A stretch of 64,000 nucleotides of DNA from Pseudopithomyces maydicus. Taxonomy: Eukaryota; Ascomycota; Dothideomycetes; Pleosporales; Didymosphaeriaceae. The DNA is taken from assembly GCA_026873275.1 (NCBI GenBank), contig JANTUC010000006.1, positions 868,001 through 932,000 of the forward strand, read 5' to 3'. A program made the translations under genes and the position numbers. The notes beneath the pieces are model-generated. The model was not told the origin of the DNA, did not search any database, and saw only the letters and a program-made list of their open reading frames with translations. Positions 57,038 through 64,000 of this stretch are shown in pieces (the stretch's first letter is position 1; the number at the start of each line of letters is the position of its first letter).

Positions 57038-57997
57038 CTAAACCGCATTCCGCCACGCCTCCCACACCCCCCAACAATGACACGCCGCCCCAACCACAAC
57101 GCAGCAATGAAACAGCGAATGACTCCCACCCCAAATGTCGAACCTCCCCTTGGTCCTCTCGTTCCTCCACGCCCACCTCTCCGGCCACCTCGACACGAAA
57201 AACACCACGCCCAAGGCGTACCAAAGCCCCTCGGCGGCCCACCACTTGGCTCCGCACTCGTGCCAGCCTTTGCTCAGGCCGTGCACGTACATGCCGTGCA
57301 GGGTGGGGCCCAGCCCGCTCAGCGTGGTGCATACAAAGGCGGTGGTGCGGTGCGGGCGGTACTTCATGCCCTGGAGCTTGGGGTGCAGGACGAGGATGGC
57401 GGAGGTGGCGATGAGCAGGGCGATCATGGTCCAGTAGAGGCGCTGCTCGAAGGGGTGGTTGTAGAAGCCGACGTAGATTGCGCTGATGAAGCTGGCCAGG
57501 ATGAGGGTGAGGATGCCGGTGAAGTCGAGGAGGAGGCATGAGAGCGAGACGACTTCGGAGTGGTTGCACAGCGTGTGGAAGTTTGCGGATGCGGTGAAGG
57601 TGAAGAGGGCGGCGATGGGGGTCAGCGTGAGCATGAAGCGGTCCAGCCAGGGGGCGTTGGCGTAGATGTCGGAGATGTTGACCTGGAGGATGGGGAGGGC
57701 GAAGGCGAGGGTCAGCGCGGGGATGAGGTGTGTGTAGATGTTCATCGTCTCGTTGTGGAGATGGCCAAGGGATTGCAGGCTGCGGTTCACGCTGTTGGAA
57801 ACGGGGCGGTATTGCGATGTGATGAACGGAGAGGCCTCAACGCGATACCAGTCCGGAAGCTCATTGTAGGTGAGCAGCTTCTGCGGTGCTTCATCTTCGT
57901 CGGCACTCTTTCCATTGGATGATGATTTGCGGGTGTTCCTGGACGGCTTGCGGAAGATGTAGAGGGGCAGCCGTAGGGCGATGGCTAGCGATGCCAT
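57038..57997 (-). CDS. PAQR family protein (adiponectin receptor/hemolysin III type)
   Basis: Intronless seven-helix protein of 319 residues. PAQR proteins such as yeast Izh2 act in membrane lipid, sterol and zinc homeostasis; many are ceramidases. Marks: WYRVEASPFITSQYRPVSNS, SLGHLHNETMNIYTHLIPA (the E/HNET motif), SANFHTLCNHSE (metal His region, S..FH), LLLDFTGILTLILASFIS with the metal-site Asp, and the C-terminal GRFDIWGGSHSLFHCCVVVG, where the usual SHQxFH Gln is Ser. A basic Ser-rich N-terminus precedes the first block. Third codon positions are C-rich in the first two thirds and G-rich near the 3' end. Confidence 0.9.
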   Translation of the reverse strand: MASLAIALRLPLYIFRKPSRNTRKSSSNGKSADEDEAPQKLLTYNELPDWYRVEASPFITSQYRPVSNSVNRSLQSLGHLHNETMNIYTHLIPALTLAFALPILQVNISDIYANAPWLDRFMLTLTPIAALFTFTASANFHTLCNHSEVVSLSCLLLDFTGILTLILASFISAIYVGFYNHPFEQRLYWTMIALLIATSAILVLHPKLQGMKYRPHRTTAFVCTTLSGLGPTLHGMYVHGLSKGWHECGAKWWAAEGLWYALGVVFFVSRWPERWAWRNERTKGRFDIWGGSHSLFHCCVVVGAACHCWGVWEAWRNAV

Positions 57998-58541
57998 GGC
58001 TGACTGACTGGTTGGCTGGTTGGTTGGCTGCGCTGCGCTGCGTATGCGGGATTAAGATTATCGCACGAGAGACCCAGCCCCTCAGGTAAAATCGAACTGT
58101 CAAAAGCTGTCGCAAGGAAAATTTCCTGTCGCAGAGTCGCCCGGAAGTCGAACTCGGTACTAATATGCGCGCAGGCGCCAGACGCACCCCTTTAATGGTG
58201 GATCAAAATTTTCGCGAGCGGCAATATGAGATGCGTTCGCGAACCGGTGGCGCGCCCGTTCTCGGCAGGCCGCAAAGTCCAAAGCATGCAGGAGCTCGAC
58301 CGCTGGAAATGAGTAGTGCGCATGCAAGCCTGGGTCGGCTGGGCGTTGGGTCACGGCATCTATGCTGGAAATGGGCAAACGCTTCTGTGATGCAGGGGAA
58401 ACGTGGGGAGGCGACAGGGTGTGTCCGCGGACTGTGCCCTACAATTGCTGCAAAGCCGGCTCGAGCAACACATTGCACCGTGATCAGCACAACTATTGCC
58501 AATTGGAAGAAAATCATTATACATTAATCTACATGTTACAA
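57998..58541. other. Spacer with PAQR promoter, no supported gene
   Basis: 544 bp holding the PAQR promoter; a short GTTG/GCTGC repeat at about 58006-58040 lies just before its start. The right side is the 3' flank of the phosphatase. Confidence 0.5.
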
Positions 58542-59913
58542 TCATGCATCGTATATCGTCAACGTGTCAGTCGAGTTGCTATACTCAGGCTGGCACTTTT
58601 CTGTGAATCCGCCAAACTCGTCGCCTCTGCTGCTGATGAAGTCCTCAAACGTCGCCTTGGAACAGCTCACACCTGGCCCGTCATCGCAATCAGGAAGCTG
58701 CTGGGGGCTCTGGTTCACCAGCACCCTGAAGTAGTCGCCTGCATCGTATCCGAAGCTGTCGCAAGAGAGCTTCTCAATCGCAATGTTGGTCAAGAAAGGC
58801 AGGATGACCGACGATCTCCACACACGGTTGTAGTTTGGCGTAGTCAAGGGCATGGTTGCATTCGGGTCGTTGGTTCCCGAGTATTGAGAGTTGTTGAAGA
58901 GACCGAGAGCAACGATCACGGTAGGAGGTAGTTCGCGGTGGGTGAAGGATACGTAAATGTCCTGGTCTGTCTTGTCCTCGAGCAAGAGACCAGCAGAGGC
59001 ATTGACCCAAGGGAAGCCCAGTACGCCCGAGATGGGGTTTGCATAACCAGCGTTGTAGAAGTATTGGATGTCGTTCATGTATTCGAAATCGAGCCAGTCC
59101 TTGGGCTCGAACAGCTCGAGGCTGCAGAATTGCGATGAGCCACGGATGACGGTCTCGTAACCGCACAGCTCCTGCATGCCCACGATGTCGTCGGCGGTAA
59201 GGTTGAGCCCGGGCGCATAGCTTTTGAAGCGCTCGATGATAGGCTTTGTGTACTTGTCCTTGTATTTCTGGGCCTTGTTAGCACGGTCAAAGGCCGATGG
59301 GCGATCAACTTACCGATGACTGCTCGCTTCCATACGAAGAGCTGTACTTGGGGCAGCCCTTGTAGGGAGTCAGAGAGTCGGCGCCCTCAGCCTCGCTTTC
59401 CGGAACGGACACGCGCTTGGTCTCATTGCTCCTGGACAACCCCTCGATGAAGTACTTGGCACTGAGCTCCGTCCGCTCTGCAGTCGAAGTCCAAACGTTG
59501 TTCGGTTTCTTGAGCGCAGGGTAGCGCAAGCTCACGTCCACACCCAGCTTGTACGACTCGAGCTCGCCGATCTTGGTCAGGTCTTCCAGCTCCTCATCGG
59601 ATATGGGTGTCTTCCAGCTGGAGAGGAAGGACAGTGGTCCTGCCTTGCTCCAATCCACGCTCGCATTTCCCAACTTGTCGGTGAACGGCTCGATGTATTC
59701 CTCGTAGTCGAAATCGTTGGCGTAGATGGCCGCATGCCGCACGAGATATGTAGCGCGAGTGACGTTGCATCCCTGGGGCGCCTTGGGGTCGAGCGGCGGG
59801 TCTTCGGGTTCGAAGTACGGCGCGATACCCGCCAAGTGCTCTAGGGGGTTGAACGAGTAGGCTGCAGCAGCAGCATTAGCGACGGACAGAGACACAGCGA
59901 GCGTGCGGAGCAT
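58542..59913 (-). CDS. Secreted histidine phosphatase (clade 2, acid phosphatase/phytase-like)
   Basis: Extracellular phosphomonoesterase, 441 residues, exons 59913-59314 and 59267-58542, intron 46 bp (GTAAGT..CAG, branch CTAAC). The signal peptide is MLRTLAVSLSVANAAAAA. The catalytic His lies in ATYLVRHAAIYANDFDY, a variant of the RHG motif known from fungal members of this superfamily. The proton-donor motif, usually HD or HE, is HRE in YVSFTHRELPPTVIVALGLF. Six or more Asn-x-Ser/Thr sites suggest glycosylation. It may release phosphate from organic phosphates; phytase activity in the strict sense is not shown. Confidence 0.88.
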
Positions 59914-61487
59914 GGTGATAGCGAGCCTAGGGGATACGGCGTACCTGGGACCAATTTGCTAGCCCGTAGCTATATAGACTGACAATTCACCAGCACTATG
60001 TCATTGCCCACTTGGCCCGATGCCCTGACCTAGCATCCGTGCAAACGCCTGGCCGGTAGAGCACCGTGCCGCATGTGTTTTTGCGTGCAAAACATGGGGA
60101 ACTATGGATGCGATGACGATGGTGATGATGGATTTCCTGCGCCAAAACAGGGCATGGAATAAGCTTTGTGGCAGCGGCTAAACGAAACCAGGCAGGGATT
60201 GACGCTCCCGGTCCATCATCATTTCCCAACTCGTCCTTTTCCATCCAGTTCCAGGCTTGCGCTATAGACACGCGTCGAAAATCAAAAGGGCGAACAGCCA
60301 AGGCAGAAGGGCCAGTAGATGGGGCTAGGTCGTTGGCAAGGGTTTAATTCCCGTCTTTAGCGTGCCGCTCTCCCGTGTTGGCATCGATGTCCTCTATATG
60401 CCAGATGCACATATCCCACAGGTCCCATTTAGGCGACCGTGGAATCAGAGACGATGGCCAATCCTTATTGTCCAGACGTGCGTGAAGGTTTCATGTTGAT
60501 GGGAAGCAAGCTACCGGTACTGAGTCTTGATCATGAAGAACTTGAACAAGAACTTTGAATTTGTACTGAATTATACAAGGTATAGTACATTGCACAAGTC
60601 TATTTCATCATCAGGGAGGTATCCAGGATGCGTGGTGTAAAGCTTTTATGAACATAGAAGAGCGGCCAACAGTTTTTTTTACTGTTAAATCGCTAGCTCC
60701 TGACGCCTTCTTACATTTATATCGTTAGTTCGGTCGGTCGGAGATCAGAGCTTAAGGGTGTACCACCTAAGTGAGCGAGCAATCGTGATGGAAATGCGTC
60801 CGGTGTGCTGCTGCACGACCTTATGTGCAAGCCAAGCCTACCGCTTTTCGGACCCCCTGCGTAGAGTATGGGGTTCGTAATGTCAGTCTGATTCAATGGA
60901 TTGAGATGAATCCCTTCTTGTTGAAAAGGTAAACGTTGTCGGAAGAAAGTAGATGGGGCTGGGTGAAAACACGTGCACATGGATATAGGTAGGTACCAAA
61001 GGTGGATGGGTGGGAGTGTGTGTTGTGAAAGTCGTCGACGCTCTGCAATCGTTTCGAGGTAGCAATACATCGAAAGCTTGGAACCTTCGCTAATACTAGT
61101 TCCTATAGAATTTAGAGATGCATACCAAAATCATGGTGTAATTCGAATGCACAGCGCGGTGCTGAATTACCGGTGCCAAGAACGCTAGACTAAACACAGA
61201 CCTAGTGATCAACGCACGAAGGTATATTGTGGTAAGGACTTCTAGTTCGGAATTTTGGAACTTGAGAAGACTTTCTGGTCAACAAGCCGTTATATAGATA
61301 ACCCTCCTTTTTCAGATCATGTGACCCAAGTTCGTATCTTAGAGCATGTAGTCAATTGGCAGGCGTTTCGCAGACGTCATGACTGCGCTAGTCAGCGGCC
61401 TCGGCGCGAACTTTATGTCGCGTCTCACGTTTGATGCCACGTTTTGTAAAGCATCAACAACACGACATTACAATACACGGAATCAAA
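59914..61487. other. Spacer of about 1.6 kb without a supported gene
   Basis: Divergent spacer between the phosphatase and the phytoene desaturase, holding both promoters. Open frames (59996-60301, 60717-61070) have no domain and no splice partners. Confidence 0.5.
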
Positions 61488-63321
61488 ATGGGAGGAGTTG
61501 AAAAGCCGCGTAGTGCTGTTATTGTCGGTGCCGGCGTTGGCGGCGTCGCTACTGCGGCACGTCTCGCCGAGGCGGGGTGGAAAGTTACCGTGGTAGAGAA
61601 GAACGACTTTACAGGTGGACGGTGCAGCCTCATCAACAGAGATGGATATGTATGTTATCGGTACTGGGCCTTTTGATTGATGAGTGAATGCTGATTAACT
61701 GCTAGCGGTTTGACCAAGGCCCAAGTCTGCTACTGTTGCCGCACCTCTTCCACGAGACATTCCGTGACCTGGGAACGTCAATGGAAAAGGAGGGTGTACA
61801 TCTGGTGAAATGTGAACCAAATTATAACATTCACTTTCATGATGACACTTCCTTCAAGATGTCCACGGACCTTGCTACGATGAAAGAAGAGATCGAGCGG
61901 TTCGAAGGCAAAGATGGCTTTGAACGGTACATGTCTTATCTGCAAGAATCACATCGCCACTACGAACTCTCTGTGACACATGTTCTTCGCAAAAACTTTT
62001 ACTCGCTTTTCAGCATGATGCGTCCGAGCTTTCTTAGGTATCTGCAGACGCTACATCCGTTTGAAAGCATTTACGGTCGAGCAAGCAAATACTTCTTGAC
62101 GGAGAGGCTGAGGAGAGTCTTTACATTTGCGAGTATGTATATGGGTATGAGCCCATTTGATGCACCAGGTACATACTCTCTGTTGCAATATACAGAGCTG
62201 GCGGAAGGCATTTGGTATCCCATTGGCGGCTTTCACAAGGTAGATACATCACTCCATCACAGAAGTGACATTTACTAATTAGCTAGGTTGTCGATGCGCT
62301 TGTCGAAGTGGGTAAGCGAAAAGGCGTACAGTATCGATTAAACACCCCAGCCAAACGGATAGAAACAAACGCAACGCGAGCTACCGGCGTAGTGCTTGAG
62401 AATGGCGAGGTCATCGAGGCTGATGAGATCATTTGCAACGCGGATCTCATCTACTCGTACAACAACCTCCTTCCGTCTACAACCTATGCCAAGTCTCTTT
62501 CCAAACGAAAAGCGTCATGCTCAAGTATATCCTTTTACTGGGCGCTTGACAAGCAGTTCCCAGAGTTAACAGCGCACAATATCTTCCTGGCGGAGGAATA
62601 CAAAGAAAGCTTTGACAGCATCTTCAAGAAGCACCTAATACCCGACGAACCAAGTTTCTACGTCAACGTACCCTCTCGTGTGGACCCCAGCGCTGCGCCA
62701 CAAGGCTGTGATGCTGTTGTCGTTCTGGTACCCGTGGGACATCTCCTAGATAACGACGATGATAAACACGAAGGCACACCTAGTGCAAGTAGGTCAACAC
62801 AAGATTGGGATGACATGGTCGCAATAGCGCGAAAGACGATACTAGGCACGATTGAGACACGTCTCAAAATTTCTTTGCGTGAGCACATCAAGCACGAATC
62901 TGTCAATACGCCACCATCGTGGAAAGAAACCTTCAACTTGGATCGAGGGGCTATTTTGGGCTTGAGCCACTCGTTCTTCAACGTGCTCAGCTTCAGACCG
63001 AAGACATCGCATCCAGACATCAAGGGTCTCCACTTTGTGGGCGCCAGTACGCATCCTGGAACGGGAGTGCCTATAGTCCTGGCTGGTGCAAAGATTGTGA
63101 GTGAAGAGATTTTGAAAGCTGCAGATGGCAGTAGAATTCCATGGGCGGAGAATGGAACCGTGACAGAGAAAAAGAGCAACAGTCCATTGGATAAAGTGCA
63201 ACCACTGTTCGGTCTGCTTCATCTGTTCATCCTCGCTTTTCTCTGCGCGATACCCATGCTTTACTTCACAAACTTTGAAAGTCAGAATTGGAAACTTCCA
63301 GAGGTTGGAAACGATTGGTGA
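61488..63321 (+). CDS. al-1/carB: Phytoene desaturase (carotenoid biosynthesis)
   Basis: FAD-dependent enzyme that introduces double bonds into phytoene to give lycopene or 3,4-didehydrolycopene; membrane-associated. Three exons: 61488-61649, 61706-62239 and 62287-63321, introns 56 and 47 bp, 576 residues, the usual fungal length. The ADP-binding fold is AVIVGAGVGGVATAARLAEA, then FTGGRCSLINRDGYRFDQGP. The family signatures are present: TFASMYMGMSPFDAPGTYSL, GIWYPIGGFHKVVDALV and the C-terminal FAD motif LHFVGASTHPGTGVPIVLAG. A C-terminal membrane helix follows (LLHLFILAFLCAIPMLYF), as in Neurospora AL-1. The start MGGVEKPRSAV is preferred to an upstream Met at 61431. Carotenoid genes often cluster in fungi, but no synthase, oxygenase or opsin is seen here; the window ends about 700 bp on. 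Confidence 0.95.
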
Positions 63322-63448
63322 GGCATGGAATGACATGTCGATTCACTGGCATTATAGACTCTAGCCAATACGATAGTATCATCCTCTATTCCTCATGACG
63401 ACTTGTCCAAGGTGTTTTAAGTAGTTGTCCTTGTCAATCAACGATTAA

Positions 63449-64000
63449 TTATACCCACGGCGCTTTATCCACACCCGGCACAAAGTCATGCCCAACCGGC
63501 CTCCACATCAACCACCCGCTCAGGTTATCGGATTCCAATTCCTTCCACTTCTCGCTTGGATAAGGTACATTCAGCGAAGGGTCCGGAGGAATCATCTCGA
63601 TGCACCCGAGTCCGCACCTTTCATACGCCCCACGAGCAGTAATCAGCGAACTGATAACCGTCTCGATACCCAACTCATCCGCCTTATCCAGGCCCCACCG
63701 AATCAGCAAACGGCCAGCACCACGGTTTCGGTGTTCAGTATCAACCGTGATTGAATGGAGATCTATACCGTAATTAGCACCGTCGTCTTCCACCTATGTT
63801 GTAACCAACCACCTTACCCATATGCGGCGCCGTTACCCTCTTCCCGATGAAACCCCACAGCCCATTGATAAACCTTTCAGCAAACTCTCGCTCCTCCGAA
63901 CCTTCAGGATGCCATGTCGCCACCGTGCGCTCACCATACGGATCCGGCTTGTCGTTCACGTACCACTGCGCAAACCCAACAATGGCATTTGTATCGCTGT
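63449..64000 (-). CDS. GNAT family N-acetyltransferase (partial, 5' end outside the window)
   Basis: The 3' part of an acetyltransferase; the N-terminus lies beyond position 64000. The acetyl-CoA fold is clear: IDLHSITVDTEHRNRGAGRL with the RGAG pyrophosphate loop, followed by WGLDKADELGIETVISSL and the ERCGLGCIEM strand. Upstream sequence reads VATWHPEGSEEREFAERFIN. The two parts are in different frames around 63794-63836. A 43 bp intron (GTAACG..TAG) joins GFIGKR to VEDDGANYG in frame, but it is short, so an indel is the alternative. Substrate unknown. Confidence 0.75.

Overview
The window is nuclear DNA of a filamentous ascomycete (Pezizomycotina; Dothideomycetes-like is my best guess, not proven). 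Supporting signs are short spliceosomal introns of about 45-115 bp with GT..AG borders and CTNAY branch sites, no operons or ribosome binding sites, and fungal-only families: UstYa/DUF3328, RTA1-like, DUF6536, PAQR, an NRPS-like A-T-R enzyme and an al-1/carB phytoene desaturase. I support 26 protein-coding genes. I see no rRNA, tRNA, CRISPR array or intact transposon.

Layout. 0.2-7.7 kb holds housekeeping genes: a Ubp3/USP10-type deubiquitinase, a RING protein of the RNF10/Mag2 type, and a dienelactone hydrolase. 8.7-13.0 kb holds a solitary NRPS-like reductase and a small secreted, effector-like protein. 13-22.7 kb is gene-poor and rich in simple repeats, interrupted only by a PH-domain protein. 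22.8-26.1 kb holds an AT-richer, divergent Argonaute that has lost two of the normal catalytic residues. 27-41 kb holds an MFS transporter, a DUF6536 membrane protein, the chromatin assembly factor subunit Cac2, an RWD protein, an extended SDR and an RTA1-like protein. 42.0-46.1 kb is the most striking region: a secreted precursor with seven copies of a WYDITYVD core between Kex2-type basic sites, flanked by two UstYa-family oxidase genes. This is the hallmark arrangement of a fungal ribosomal peptide (dikaritin/ustiloxin-type) cluster. A hypothetical gene, a rhodopsin-like membrane protein, an APC permease, a 2-oxoglutarate oxygenase and an MFS transporter follow up to 56.1 kb and may or may not belong to it. 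56.4-64 kb holds a small unknown protein, a PAQR receptor, a secreted histidine phosphatase, the phytoene desaturase and a partial GNAT acetyltransferase cut by the window end.

Base-level quality. At least ten otherwise intact conserved genes or positions carry a frame break that is repaired by one missing base, almost always in a homopolymer of 4-6 bases. I read these as sequencing or assembly errors rather than as pseudogenes. They split several genes into two reading frames, so the spans given here join both parts.

Working together. The peptide cluster is the only obvious pathway: secreted precursor, Kex2/dipeptidyl trimming, UstY-type oxidative cyclisation, and possibly a 2OG oxygenase and transporters. 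The other genes look like independent neighbours.
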